Origin: Nageia nagi
Taxonomy: Eukaryota > Pinophyta
Assembly: GCA_050084985.1 (NCBI GenBank)
Contig: JBITNC010000002.1
Location: forward strand, 16,554,001 to 16,618,000
Direction: 5' to 3'
DNA length: 64,000 nt
Each line of letters begins with the position of its first letter. The first letter of the stretch is position 1. Shown piece by piece: positions 1-12,089 of the stretch. The position numbers and the translations under genes are program-made. The notes under the pieces were generated by a model. It did no database searches. It saw nothing but the letters and a program-made list of their open reading frames with translations, and was not told the origin of the DNA.

Positions 1-966
1 ATTGTTGTTGTCTATGTAGATGATATAATTTTTGGAGGAAGCAAGAATGAGCTATGTAAAAATCTTGCTGACAACATGCAAACAGAATTTGAGATGTCTA
101 TGATAGGTGAGCTTGCATTTTTTCTTGGTTTACAAATCAATCAGTTGAAGAATGGCATGTTCATTTCTCAAATCAAGTATGTTAAGGAGATGCTGAAAAA
201 GTTTACCATGGAAGACTGTAAACCTGTGAGTACCCCTATGACGACAGATTGCAAATTAAGCAAGGATGATAAAGCACCAACAGTAGATCAAACACAATAC
301 AGGTCAATGATTGGAAGTTTATTATATTTGACAGCTACTAGACCGGATATTCTTCAAGCAGTATGTATGGTTGCTCGATTTCAAGTAAATCCCAAAGAAA
401 CACATGTTACTGCAGTAAAAAGAATATTTAGATATCTCAAAGGTACAGTAGAATATGGTTTATGGTATCCTAGAGGATAGGACCTTACACTTAGTGCCTT
501 TTCAGATGCAGACTGGGCAGGATGCGTGGATGATAGGAAGAGCACCAGTGGAGGAGCATTTTATTTGGGTAATAATCTTGTTAGCTGGCACAGTAAAAAG
601 CAAGACTCAGTATCCCTATCTACAGCAGAAGCAGAGTATATAGCAGCAACTTCTTGCTGCACACAGATTCTATGGATGAAGCAGATGCTAAAAGATTTTG
701 GTATAGAAATTAACGAACCCATATCAGTTCTATGTGATAACACAAGTGCAATCAATATATCCAAAAATCCTGTTATACACTCACGAACAAAGCATATTGC
801 AATCAGATATCACTTTCTAAAAGAACGCGTGGCACAAGGAGAAGTACAATTGGATTTTGTTCCAACCACAGAGCAAGTAGCCGACATATTTACAAAACCT
901 TTGCTCAAAGACATCTTCGTAAATCTTCGCAACAAGCTAGGAGTTGTTGTCCTTCCCAAGCATTAG
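1..966 (+). pseudogene. Ty1/copia pol, C-terminal reverse transcriptase and RNase H (5' truncated by window, one in-frame stop)
   Basis: One reading frame runs from base 1 to the TAG at 964-966. It opens with the copia RT catalytic motif VYVDD (residues 4-8) followed by IIFGGSK. Then come SMIGSLLYLTATRPDI, the RNase H part (SDADWAGCVDDRKSTSGG, SLSTAEAEYIAA, VLCDNTSAI) and the usual copia ending (EQVADIFTKPL). A single internal TAG at 478-480 splits an otherwise clean frame, so the element is recently dead or needs readthrough. The product would be the RT/RNase H part of the Gag-Pol polyprotein, which copies element RNA in virus-like particles. It lies about 200 bp upstream of its LTR on the same strand, as expected for the 3' end of a copia element. 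The rest of the element is outside the window. Confidence 0.95.
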
Positions 967-1173
967 CTAGTTCTGGATGTCACATTCTCAGGGGAAGTGC
1001 TTAATTTTCCTTCCTATATTGTTTCTGTGTATCCTGTGTTTCCTGAGAATGTCATGTATGGACTCAGGGGGAGTCTGTAAATGCCCTTTGTTATTGTTGA
1101 CAAAGGGGGAGAGAAAAGTCCCGATGTTGGTGTCTGATCAGTTGGTGTTGCCAACAATTCCAAAGGGGGAGAT
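967..1173 (+). other. Copia 3' untranslated segment with polypurine tract
   Basis: Short non-coding stretch between the pol stop and the LTR. It carries three purine-rich AAGGGGGA-like blocks, near 1067, 1103 and 1162-1172. The last abuts the LTR and is the likely plus-strand priming tract. The other two look like duplicated, non-terminal copies. Confidence 0.8.
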
Positions 1174-1182
1174 TGTTGAGTA

Positions 1183-1490
1183 TGTGTGATTGTAATTGTT
1201 GTCAACAAGGTTTCGATCGGGTTTCGGAGGTTTGACTGGGTTCCAGAGGTGAAGTGTGATTGTAATTGTTGTCAACAAGGTTTCGATCGGGTTCCGGAGG
1301 TTTGCCCGAGTTCCGGAGGTGAAGTGTGATTGTAATTGTTGTTAACAAGGTGTTGATCGGTTTCGGAGGTTTGACCGAGTTCCGAAGGTGAAGCGTGACT
1401 GTAACTGTTGTCAACAAGGTGTTGATCGGGTTCCAGAGGTTTTGACCAGGTTCCGGAGGTGATGAATGATTATAATGTTGTCAACAAGTA
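1183..1490 (+). repeat. 70-bp tandem repeat in LTR U3, about 4.3 copies
   Basis: Units begin GTGTGATTGTAATTGTTGTC and recur near 1254, 1324, 1393 and 1464. Each contains a GTTCCGGAGGT-type block and GTTGTCAACAAGG. The last copy is truncated. Confidence 0.9.
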
Positions 1491-1914
1491 ATTTTGGTAA
1501 ATCCAGAGTTAGTAAACAAAGCGTTCTGGTAGAAATGATGTCAGTGATTTCGGGCTATCACTCAAAACCGGAGTCCGAAAGTGATGAGGTCAGCAAGGAG
1601 CGATTAAAGAGCCAGAGCCAGCGAGTAAAACATTCCGGAAGCAAGAGATGATGTCACGGGGAGAACGATGTTCACATTTGTGAATAGAATCAGGTTCTGG
1701 AGATGATGAGGTCAGCAAAGAATGATCAAAGAGCCAGAGTCAGCGAATAAAGCATTCCGGAATGCAGAGATAAGATCGGTAAAGAGAGATTGAAATTCTA
1801 GAGTCTATAAAGTAAATGTCCCAGAAGTAAAATGTTCCAGATTAAAAAGATGACATCACAGAGGATAAGATAGTCGAGTTTTGGTAAAGACCAGAGTCCG
1901 GAGATAAAGGTCCG

Positions 1915-2240
1915 GAGATGATGACATCATGCGAGAAGCGTTTTTACTCTACTACCGGAGTTCAGAGATGATGACATCATGGTGGAGGTGTTGAAAAGTT
2001 CGGAGATAAACGTTCAGAGATAAAAGTCCAGAGACAAAAGTTCGAAGATAAAGGTCCGAAGATGATGACATCATGCGGGAAGCATTTTTACTCTACTACC
2101 GGAGTTCGGAGATGATGACATCATGGTGTAAGTGTTTAAAAGTCCGGAGACAAAAAGTCCAGAGATAAAGGTCTGGAGATGATGACATCATGCGGGAAGC
2201 ATTTTACTCTGCTTTCGGAGTCCGGAGATGATGACATCAC
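1915..2240 (+). repeat. Repeated TGATGACATCA-containing block in LTR U3
   Basis: Six copies of GATGATGACATCA occur, at about 1917, 1967, 2061, 2111, 2178 and 2226, within a larger alternating unit (GTCCGGAGATAAAG, then GCGGGAAGC TTTTTACTCT). The core is near-palindromic and resembles bZIP-type binding sites (family knowledge), so it may act as an enhancer. That role is inferred. Confidence 0.85.
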
Positions 2241-2269
2241 GCTGTATATAATAAACATCCGGCAAGCGA

Positions 2270-2415
2270 GACAAAGAGTCCGAAATTAATAGAAATATCA
2301 TTATGAAGAAGACAAAGAGTTCAAAATTAACAGAAATATCATTATGAAGAAGATAAAGAGTCCAGAATTAATAGAAATATCATTATGAAGAAGACAAAGA
2401 GTCCGGAATTATCAT
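2270..2415 (+). repeat. 41-bp tandem repeat in LTR, about 3.5 copies
   Basis: GACAAAGAGTCC followed by AATATCATTATGAAGAA recurs at 2270, 2311, 2352 and 2393, an exact 41-bp period. Confidence 0.9.
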
Positions 2416-2980
2416 AAATAATCAGATACTGTCAAATCTCTGAAATTAGTAGAGAAAGAGGTACACTTGTCTAAATTGAGCAAAGGAGCGTTCGTCAGTT
2501 ACAACAGATGCAGACTCAGTTAGTGAAATCCCTTTGGTGTAGGAGCAGTTACAAACAAGGATTATTTTTAGTTTGTTTTTGATAACGTGTAATGAAAGGA
2601 ATAGATTCTCGGGGTTTTTCATGATGCGTAATGTTTTTCTTGGGAATGAAAGAAAAGTGTGATGCGTGAATTGTGTGATTAAGCAGTGTGCGCGAAGAGA
2701 GAAGAGTGTATGGTGAAGAGCCGGAGTGGAGGCAATAGTGTGGATGAGATGTGCGTGTAGAGAAGTGCGAGAGAGGAGGTGATAGTGTGGAAGAGGGGAG
2801 TATCGGGAGAAGGTGAAGTGAGCAAATGAATATGCAGAGAGTATAGTGATTGTTTAACTGTGTTACTTTGGAGCTGTGTGCAGAGAACGAACAGTGAGCA
2901 CTAGAGCTAGACCATTGAGGGTCTTCTAGAATTGTATTCTGTCATCCCTTTTGAATGTTGTATCAAGTTGGTGCTTGATA

Positions 2981-3150
2981 GCTGGAGTTGGTGCTCCAAG
3001 CAGTAGGTGCTGCTATTTCTAAAGTGGTAGTTGGTGCTACCCTTCACAGTTGGTGCTGTGAATTTGAGAGCTGGAGTTGGTGCTCCAAGCAGTAGGTGCT
3101 GCTTTTGCAAAGTGGTAGTTGGTGCTACCCTTCACAGTTGGTGCTGTGAA
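2981..3150 (+). repeat. About 89-bp tandem duplication near the LTR 3' end
   Basis: GCTGGAGTTGGTGCTCCAAG starts at 2981 and again at 3070. Each is followed by AGTAGGTGCTGCT, GGTAGTTGGTGCTACCC and CAGTTGGTGCTGTGAA. The short TTGGTGCT words form many small inverted repeats, so the transcript here could fold strongly. Confidence 0.88.
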
Positions 3151-3377
3151 TCTGTAAGCTTTCTTTAATGGCTGGATTTAGATTGGTGTCCAAGCAGTCA
3201 TGTTCGAGGATGTAGCCAATCTGGTGAACCTCGTTACATCTGGTGTTGTGTGATGTACTGATGTGCTTGCTCAATTCTCTCTGGTTTTTAATCTGTCTTT
3301 ATTTAAGAAGATTAAATTGATTATAATTTTTAATACACTGATTCACCCCCCCTCTCAGTGTCACTCGAAATCCAACA

Positions 3378-4347
3378 GAATTAAAATATCAAAATCTTGA
3401 TATATCAAGATCTTGATATTTAACTCTAAGAAAATGCATGTATTTTAATTTTAAAAATCAGTATCCCAATATTTATTGGGATCTCAAACCTAAATCAAGA
3501 TCCTAATTTTAATTTATTGAAATCAAGATCCCAATTTTTTTGATATTGAATTTTAACTTTGCCCATTTCCCCCCACTTCCCCTTCAAGTTGACTCAGTTT
3601 CTTGCTTTCACCCTCAAATGGTATAATATTTGGTACAATTATTAACCTATCTACAAAGAGTCCTAAATTTATCTCACTTGATGTGAGGGTCATACCACTA
3701 GGAAGTGGATGTTCCTTGCATTTGTTATAATGCCACAAAATTTATTTCTTGATCACTTCATCATCTTCAATGGCATCTACTGCATAAGCTTCTTCCTCAA
3801 CATGTAACTCATTGAAAAGTTTGATGATTTTATGACTATTTTCCTTCAAACTCATTATTTTTTAGAATATTTTATCATCACTTAATCGAGTGATGATTTC
3901 TTCATAAATTGCATAATATGAGGTATATTCTAATTTGGAGGGGTGTGGAATCCATTATTGGTAGAACCAATCATTTGATTACCTATCCTTTTTGAACTAT
4001 CCAAATTTTTTGCAAAGCTTTCTTTATCCATAAGACTTTCATCAATCCATTCTTTGGTTATTTGTCCATGCAATTTGGTGTATTTTTGGTTCTTATGGAT
4101 TATTTCACTCTATGTCTAAGAAAATCACATTTTACAAACCTTTCTACCCTTAGTAACCTTCCTAGCTACAAGGTTAGTAGATTCATAAAAGATATTTGCA
4201 TTTTTTTTGCTAGTAACATAAAATGCCTTTGGAATATAATATGTAAATAATAACTTTAATAGGCTAATAATTGTAAAATTTTAATATGGGTTCAAGAGAA
4301 TTTATTTGCTACCCTAATTAAGAGAAGAATATCATAGAAAAGGTGGG
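3378..4347. other. AT-rich spacer with inverted GATCTTGATAT words; no gene seen
   Basis: 3380-3550 contains repeated palindromic TATCAAGATCTTGATA-like words, followed by a CCACTTCCCCTTCAAGTTGACTC segment. A similar arrangement occurs at 24.93-25.13 kb, so this is probably the edge of a dispersed repeat. No convincing coding sequence. Confidence 0.5.
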
Positions 4348-4921
4348 TGCCAATATGTTGTATGTGTTTAATTACCCCTAGGATTTTAGCCCAAGTGAAA
4401 CTAATAACACATAATATTTAAGTATGAATTATCTAAGATTTTTAGCTCAAATAAACATATATGATATACAAAAATAATAGAAATTAATATAGAAGTAGTA
4501 TAATAATGAAATAATAGAACTAGGTTTTTATTGAATCAATGACATTAGTGATGTTGATAAGGAGATCCAAACATATAATTATAGAATATGGAAGATAGAT
4601 ATGCTAGAGTGGTAACAAGATTCTAATCTCAATATGAAGCATTTAGAAATTCCCAAGAGTAAGGTATTGACTAGCAAGATGTAAATATGATTGCTTTCTC
4701 AGGTTGGAGACACTTACATTTATGTAGGCATGAATTCCCACCAAATGACCCCTTGTAATAAGGTTGAAGCCCATGTCGGTGTACCTAACATAAAAATAAA
4801 AATACCACCTGAGATACGTGTGATTATAAACCCATAACATGATTAAAATATGATTCTAATGTAATCATGATATTACATCTAAGTGGGAGCACTTTAGGGG
4901 GAACAAATTTAGGTGTAAACA
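4348..4921 (-). mobile_element. Old LTR, probably Ty3/gypsy, minus orientation
   Basis: On the minus strand it starts TGTTTACACCTAAATTTG, close to the start of the 57.7-58.5 kb LTR (TGTTGACACCTAAAAG). The two align through CAAGAGTA.GGTA.T, GGTTGAAGC and TACCTAA.ATAAAAATAA. The other end (TGCCAATATG on the plus strand) corresponds to TGTTGATATG there. This copy is shorter (574 versus 803 bp) and more diverged. The outer boundary at 4348 is an estimate. Confidence 0.6.
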
Positions 4922-7900
4922 TTAGCATGGATAATAATGAGTTACTTTTTACATGGTATTTCATTCTTTACAAAATAGGTTATCTTGGTGGGTTATTTGT
5001 ATGAGTTTTATTGCAATACCATCCTCTCTTAGTAATAGGCTGAATTCTTTAAGGATTTTCATCTCTTGTTAAGTAAAAATAGAAGTCTCTTTCTCCTTTT
5101 ATTTTAATTATTCATATTTATATAAAAATTCATTATGTTCTTGCTTTGATTTGGTGGTTTTCCTATTCTCATGAGGATTTGGATACATCTTTTTTAAGGA
5201 TGAATTCTTGAATAATTGGATCATTGAATCTTACCTTTTTGGATCCTAATCTAGTTGTAACATAGGCATTCTACATCATATCTTGAACCTAGTGATATAC
5301 CAATTTTTTATTAGTCATCAAAGGTTTATTTTCTTTATCCTCTACTTCTTAAGTGTCTACTATGTTGGGTTCTTCTATTTTCATATAGCCAACCCTATAC
5401 ACAGTCATCAACAGTATTTTTATCATGATCTTGATTTTGGATGAAGATTCTTATTCTCATTTAGAGGTAACTTATCTAACATATTTTGTAGGAGTTTAAG
5501 TAATTGAGTGTATCACTTATCATTCATTTATTTATAGTACTAATAAATGATGAAGGATTCAATATGAGGGAAATGAAAGTGGTGATACATGGTGTTGCCA
5601 CAATTGAAGTACTGTGATATTATACCTTTCCCATGAACTTGATTATTAAAGCATTATTTATTTACTCCACTTATCCCCTACCTATTCCTTTGATTATTGT
5701 TCTAGTAGTGATTAAGGAAAGGTTTATTATAATTCCCTTGGCTATTATTAGGTTGTGTTTGAGCAATATCTACCATGAGAATGTAAGTAATACCAAATTA
5801 CTCTATAAAGAAGGCCAACTTTGATTATTCAACATTTATATAGAATGATGTTTAGTAAGCTTCCATAACTTAAGAGTTTAGATGTTTCCTTAGGTCTTAT
5901 TCAATATCATTAAGGAAATATTTACCTTGAAATTGGTATATCTAGTAGCGTTTTGATCCAATAGTTTTGCAATGTGATCTAACAATACCAATCATCCATA
6001 TTTTCCTTAATTATACAACTAGATAATTTTGAATAGTATATGTTCCCATCATTTGAAAAATTTGATAAAATTATTCTATAGGTTTGTTCAAAGTGGGGCA
6101 TTCATTGGATACATTCCATTCCTTATTACAAAGCTAATACTATCTATCTCTTTTGGTTGGTATTGATTCATACAATTTATGAGTAGAAGGATTAGAAATT
6201 TGGTAAGGTTCTTAATCTAGTTTGAAATATCTAGGTCTAGCCATTCAGATCACCAAGGCTGAGATTTAATTTCACCTACTTATTTTAGTGTATCTATATA
6301 AGATGAGTATACTTTGTGCATAAATTATTTGATATTAGTTCAAAGACTTGATATGAACCATTCAATCTTCTTTTTTACTATTATTGGTTATTATAATTCT
6401 CTTTGCATTGCTTTTAATTATTTATCAAATTCATACACACTCTTCCTAGGACCTTATAATATATCCCTTGGTTTACTAACACTCTCAATACCAACTATAG
6501 GAAAGTGATATTTTGCTTCAAAAGCATCTATGTTTTCTTTCCATATCTTGTTTAGTTGATTACCTATTACCTTCTTGAACTTCATGAACTAATATAAGAC
6601 ATCATACCTTATGTATTAGTGAAGTCAAATATTTTGATATCATCATTTGTTACTTGAGATGTTTTTGATCATTCTCTAGAATGAAAATTTGTTCTTTAAC
6701 ATCATGGGTATATTTCTAAAAGATTGATATCATGAATGTGGAGGAGGAAGCCATTGTTTATCTTAATTATCTTTTACCATTTTGTAGTTTTGGATTTGGT
6801 TGTATGGAGGTATTTCTCCCTTCATTTTGTGATGATTTTATTTTCTTGGCTAATCTCTAAGTAAACAAATTTCAAAGAATTACTCCTTGATTAATTCAAA
6901 TATATCTTTGAAATATGGTTCATCATTGCCTCCTTCCTAGTGAGGTGGTGACTCTATTATGGATTTTCATTTTTTAAAGACATTTTCTTTATTGATATAT
7001 GATAAAAAGTAAAGTTTATCAATTAGCATGAGGGATGGGGAGAGTCCATGGATCAATGATTTTTTTGATATCCATTTCTTATCTATATTCATTAGGGTAT
7101 ATTAACAAAGGTGTTGACATGTTTCTCATAGAATCATAATGATCATAAGATTATTTGTTCTCAAAATTGTCTTTTTGATATATCAAAAGGATTTTTGTTG
7201 GATGGAAAGGTATCAATATATTATTTTTTCTCTATGAATAGTTGATCAAAATCTTATATTAATTCTTTAATAATACTCTTCATCCTTTTCAAAGAAGCTT
7301 TAGCAAGATCCTTATTGCTAGAAGAGGAAGAATCACTATGTTTTGTAATAGATCTTGTAAAGGTTTGTGCTTTATTAAATTTTTTTGATTTTAACTTAAT
7401 ATTATAAGAAATACAATCCATATTATTAGTACAAACATATAATTATACATGGATTTTATATCCTAGTTCATTAACTTGTGTACCTTTTCCTTTTGGTTGG
7501 GTGTCTAGTGATCCTTATTTTTTGGTGATCTTGATATTTTTGGAAACTCTTGAAGTTTTGATGATTTCTTTGGCATTTGTGATTTTGATGTATATTCTAA
7601 ATTAGTTTTAGGATTTTATTATTGGTATGGATCTATCATTATTTTTGTGATATTTTTGTATCGATAAAAGGAGTGAATAGGTATTCTTCTAAGATAGATG
7701 ATATTAATGGAGGATTTTCTTGGTCAATTTTTGAATATTTTTCATCATTTTTAGGCATCCCTTTGGTTGATGGTAATTCAATAGTCGGTGTATCTTCAAA
7801 TTTTTTTTTAGTTTGTGAACATAATTCATATATTGATCCTTATAAATTTTTATTACTTCCTTTAGATGTTTCATCAATCTAACAAGTTTCCTTAGCACTT

Positions 7901-8001
7901 AGTATTTTTTTTAACTCCCATGTTAAATAATAGATTTAAGTCCTTAGCAAAGTTTCCTTCAATATTCTTTTGATATTACCTACATTTTCTTTACTTTTGA
8001 A
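4922..8001 (-). other. Decayed sequence, possibly the interior of a minus-strand gypsy element
   Basis: No intact frame. Minus-strand translations give short peptide-like stretches, for example LGSKKVRFNDPIIQEFILKK near 5.2 kb and a lysine-rich run at 7.7-7.9 kb. The minus-oriented LTR at 4348-4921 would sit downstream of them, as in a gypsy element. No catalytic motif is recognisable, so the family is a guess. Confidence 0.3.
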
Positions 8002-8456
8002 TGTTGGAATGTATAATGCATTATTTTAAATAGATGTATTAAATCTTCTATGTAAATTCACTAATACATAAGAGTATTATTTGATACCTTAAGTATTTTA
8101 GTGAATATAATAATGTAACTTGTCCTACACTCCAAGTCATGAGCATGCCCCTTAAGTCAAAGATGTGCATGTCATGCTTAGGTCATCCAAGAAGGGATTT
8201 TGGCCTATAAATATAAGGCTCCCCCTTTGTAATGATATACCAATTGTGGAGTAAGGATATGCTATAGGATAGAAGTGTAGGAGTTGAGATCAAGGATTGT
8301 AAGCGAGTTGTATTTGTGAAAGAAGTAAACATCTAGTTAATGGATGTACTCCTAGTTGGAGGAACCACTTTACATCTTGTGTTTTGAGATTGATTTGTGC
8401 ATTTATTGAATATAATTATGATATTTCATGTGATCTTGGTAGTTTAGGAATTGTAT
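8002..8456 (+). mobile_element. 5' LTR of an internally deleted copia element
   Basis: Starts TGTTGGAATGTATAATGCAT and is nearly the same as 9647-10100. It contains a TATA-like CTATAAATATAAGGC near 8211 and GGAGTAAGGATATGCTATAG. Similarity to the other LTR stops at about 8456, where integrase coding sequence follows directly. The end of the LTR, the primer-binding site, gag, protease and most of integrase are therefore missing. Confidence 0.88.
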
Positions 8457-9480
8457 ATAGAAAAATAGAACAATCATGGAGATGGCTAGATGCATGTTGG
8501 GTAATCTTCCTAAGTTCTTATGGGATGAAGCTATAAGCACTACTATTTACATCTTGAATAGGTTTCCCACAAAAGATTATTAAAATAAAACTCCTTTTGA
8601 GGCATGGTCAAGAAGAAAATATAAAATTTCTCACTTAAGGGTGTTTGGTTGTGAAGCTTTTTCCTACATTATTTCTAAGAAAAGGAAGAAGTTAGACCAT
8701 AAAGTTGACAAATGAATCTTCATGGGTTATGATAATCAACATAGAGGATATAGGCTTTACTCTCCCACCTCTAAAATAGTATTCATTTCAAGGGATGTAA
8801 AGTTCAATTAACTTCCTGAAGAATCTGCTTCTAACATGGATGTTGATAATCCAAAGGACTCTTCAAATGCTCCTAATTGGTTGGATATTGATGTAGATAA
8901 GTAACCATCTAAACAAAATTCTCCAACATAAAGGGTAATAAGGAGTATGACCTTGGATAAATTCTTACTTGCCAAGATTGACAACAACCATGAGCCCTCA
9001 ACCTTCAAAGAAGCTTCTAAGCATGCGTACTGGATAGAAGCCATGAAAGTGGAGTATAAGGTGCTTATGAAAAATAAAACTTGGGAATTGGTTCCTTATC
9101 CCATTGATAAGAATGTGATTGGAAATAAGTGGATCTACAAGTTCAAGTTCAATTCTGTTGGAGATATTAAGAAATACAAGGCAAGGTTAGTAGCTAAATG
9201 TTTTGCTCAGAAATATGGTGTAGATTATGAGGAAACCTTTGCTCCCATGGCAAAGATGCCTACTGTGAGAGTTCTTCTTTATCTTTCTACAACTCAAGGA
9301 TGGAAAATTTTTCAACTTGATGTTAAGAGTGCATTTCTCAATGGTGACTTGGGATGTGGAAATATTCATGCATAAACTAGAAGGGTTCATTGTGTAAGGT
9401 AAAGAGTCCTTTGTGTGCAAGCTAAAGAAGTCATTGTATGGACTTAAGTAATCACATTGAGCTTGGTACAAGAAGATTTT
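8457..9480 (+). pseudogene. Copia integrase C-terminus and reverse transcriptase N-terminus, deleted on both sides
   Basis: The translation reads TIMEMARCMLGNLPKFLWDE, TPFEAWSRRKYKISHLRVFG and IFMGYDNQHRGYRLYSP, the integrase C-terminal region. It continues into RT at 8947-9375 (WIEAMKVEYKVLMKNKTWELV, GNKWIYKFKFN, QLDVKSAFLNGDL). A frameshift near 9360 is followed, in the next frame, by KLKKSLYGLK and AWYKKIL, after which recognisable RT stops. Several in-frame stops are present (8581-8583, 8716-8718). The YVDD catalytic motif and RNase H are absent. The fragment lies between two similar LTRs, so the element was probably mobilised or recombined as a deleted copy. Confidence 0.92.
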
Positions 9481-9637
9481 ACGGTATTTTTATGAAAAAA
9501 GTAGTGAGTCTCAAACTAGATCTTTATTACTTCAAAAATATGTAAAACGTTCTCATCTCCATTGTATCTATTTGGAGGAGAACTCTCTTACTTTCTCTTC
9601 TTCTTCTCTCTTACATGCTCTATCCCAATATTGCATT

Positions 9638-10132
9638 AAGGGGGAGTGTTGGAATGTATAATGCATTATTGTAAATATATGTATTAAATATTCTATGTAA
9701 ATTCACTAATACTTAAGAGTATTATTTGATACCTTAAGTATTTTAGTGAATATAATAATGTAACTTGTCCTACACTCCAAGTCATGAGCATGCCCCTTAA
9801 GTCAAAGATGTGCATGTCATGCGTAGGTCATCCAAGGGGGGATTTTGGCTTCTAAATAGAAGGCTCCCCCTTTGTAATGATATAACAATTGTGGAGTAAG
9901 GATATGCTATAGGATAGAAGTGTAGGAGTTGAGATCAAGGATTGTAAGATAGTTGTATTTGTGAGAGAAGTAAAGATCTAGTTAGTGGATGTACTCCTAG
10001 TTGGAGGAACCACTTTACATCTTGTGTTTTGAGATTGCTTTGTGTATTTATTAGATATAATTGTGAGATTTCATGTGATCTTGGTAGTTTAAGAATTGTA
10101 TTGTTAGTGTTAATTCCTTCACTAAAGTAATG
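9638..10132 (+). mobile_element. Polypurine tract and 3' LTR of the deleted copia element
   Basis: The tract AAGGGGGAG at 9638-9646 immediately precedes TGTTGGAATGTATAATGCAT at 9647. The body matches the 5' LTR almost base for base up to about 10100, which points to a fairly recent insertion. The end is not fixed: a candidate is ...AAGTAATGCA near 10133. No clear target-site duplication of the bases before 8002 was found. Confidence 0.85.
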
Positions 10133-11738
10133 CACCATTCCTTCTTTTCTCTTATAGTTATATACATTTTATTTCTATTTATTTATCATAACTCTTAATT
10201 ACCATTTTATTTTAAATTTAGTTTGAACCCTTTTTATATTTTATTATTTCCCTTAGGTATTGCATCATTGTATCATTTTTCCTGGTACCCTTTTGAACCT
10301 AATGTTTGTTAACTAATTGCACCCCATCATCCTAGTTTCTCTTCTCATCCCTTGGCACCTTTCCTCCTACAAATAGGAAAAAGTGTTAAGGGATAATTTT
10401 GTTCAATAATATATATTTTATAAATATGAGATAATGTATCTATAAATATCCTTTGATATCCTTTAAATAATCTCTATTTCTAGCATCCCATGATACTCAG
10501 TCCTAAAGAGAAAAATTAGTCTGATAAGTATCGAGGGCATTCTCAACCCCACTTATTAGTCTTTTTAGTATTAGATTTTTGTAAATTATATAACTTGATT
10601 AATGTAACATATTCCAATTTATTTCAAGGATTATGATTTTGGTTATGAATTTGATCTATTTAATGATCCAAGAATGGAATGATTCAAGGAATTCATACCA
10701 AACTATTTTGTAGCTTCCATCATCAAATATTATATCTTCTAGTTTTTGATATTATAAATATAATTATATGGATAAACCAATTTTTTAAATTTATTATCTA
10801 TTTAGAGAGCTAAAATTTTATTGATTTGATAGATGGTTTGAAAGGTACTCTTTTATAAGTTTCATTTATTATTCCATTAAGATCTCATGTCTCTAATTTT
10901 GTAGGAGTCTTGATAATAAAACTATTGATCGGTTTGGTGATATGAATAAATCTAATTGTTATGATTCTTTCCTATAAATGATAAAGAGTAAGGAAAAAAG
11001 AAAAATAAAATAGAAATGTTAAAAATTAAAGGATTGAACTTAAAAAAATTTAAAATAATGGGTAACTTATATTAATAACAATTAAGTAAAAAAGTTTCCA
11101 ACATGTGGTGATATTATTATAATGGTGAGATGATATATTTACATTATGATGCATTGTTGATCAATGACTATTAGTTCTTTCTCTTATTTCTCTCTTATTC
11201 ATACACACTTCTCATGATTCTTCTTCTTTTCCTAAATTTGAATTTTTATATCGTCAACTTATTGTGAGCAAATTTGGCAATGTTTTGTTAAGGTTATGAT
11301 TCTTCATTATTGTAGTATATATTTATGCATGTTGAAAAAGCATTCACTATTGTAAAAAATATCAGGATCCTGATGTATTTTGGGATCCCAATTTTTTTTT
11401 ATATGTACAAAAAACCACTTCAGGATAGAGATCTTCTGCATTATTCCTCTTCCCCATCATACAATACAATAGATAATTATGTTTTATGCAAAAAAGCTTC
11501 ATTTTATATTATGCATGCATCTCAAATAGTATTATATTGAGGTTGGGACCCAAGGTAGCTATTAGAGTTAATTTGAAGCTTAATTAAGATTTTTATGAAG
11601 AGAATTAAGGTGTTAGAATTTTTATTCTATTAAGATTTAAAACTTGAGGCAACTATTACAATTACTTTCATGGTCAATTAAGGATTTCTTTAGAAGATAT
11701 ATAGTGTTGAATCCCTAAATTCTAAACCTAATCAACAC
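10133..11738. other. AT-rich sequence, no gene recognised
   Basis: Only short chance frames. A GGATCCTGAT/GGGATCCC word near 11365-11390 recalls the inverted words at 3.4 and 24.9 kb. Confidence 0.5.
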
Positions 11739-12089
11739 CATGGGTGATAAAAAATGGTAATCAAGTAGAGAAAGGAAGGTTATGTCACTTGAAGAAATTA
11801 TTGCAACTAGAGAGGGATGTAAAATAAAAAAAGATATAAAAAATCAAGGATTAAAGAACTAAATAATAATTAAGAATCTAAAATTTCCATGCCAATTGAG
11901 GAGGAGAAAATTCAAGAGAACATGAATATAGATATGATTATAGATGATGCATGCATGGAAGAGGAGAATGCGATAGAATATTCAAATCTGAATACATCTT
12001 CAAATCCACCATTGAATGAAGCTTCAAATATAATGACTATGGACATGAATCCATATATATCTTTGGATCAAGATCATATCCTTTTATGA
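11739..12089 (+). pseudogene. Coding remnant, acidic N-terminal-like peptide of unknown family
   Basis: The frame beginning at ATG 11739 gives MGDKKW, a stop, then SSRERKVMSLEEIIATREGC. A second frame from 11889 gives an acidic peptide (MPIEEEKIQENMNIDMIIDD, NTSSNPPLNEASN). The latter loosely resembles SLNPSLNDIENENNE at 16.95 kb, just ahead of the transposase-like remnant. Both may be the start of the same gene family, split here by the 14-16.5 kb repeat array. I do not recognise the protein, and the link is weak. Confidence 0.3.

Larger units (their letters stand above)
1174..3377 (+). mobile_element. 3' LTR of the copia element (about 2.2 kb)
   Basis: The LTR starts TGTTGAG directly after the polypurine tract and ends ...AATCCAACA, giving TGTTG/CAACA termini. 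At about 2,204 bp it is long for copia. Much of the length is internal tandem repeat: four separate arrays, listed individually. A TATA-like GTATATAATAAAC lies near 2243. The last part (CACCCCCCCTCTCAGTGTCAC before the end) matches the 3' end of the 37-39 kb LTR, so the two belong to related families. The 5' LTR is outside the window, so age and target duplication cannot be checked. Confidence 0.88.

Noticed and set aside
8808-9044. Minus-strand open frames over the copia pol fragment (also 561-764 and 9187-9471)
   Set aside because: Shadows of the plus-strand integrase/RT reading frame.
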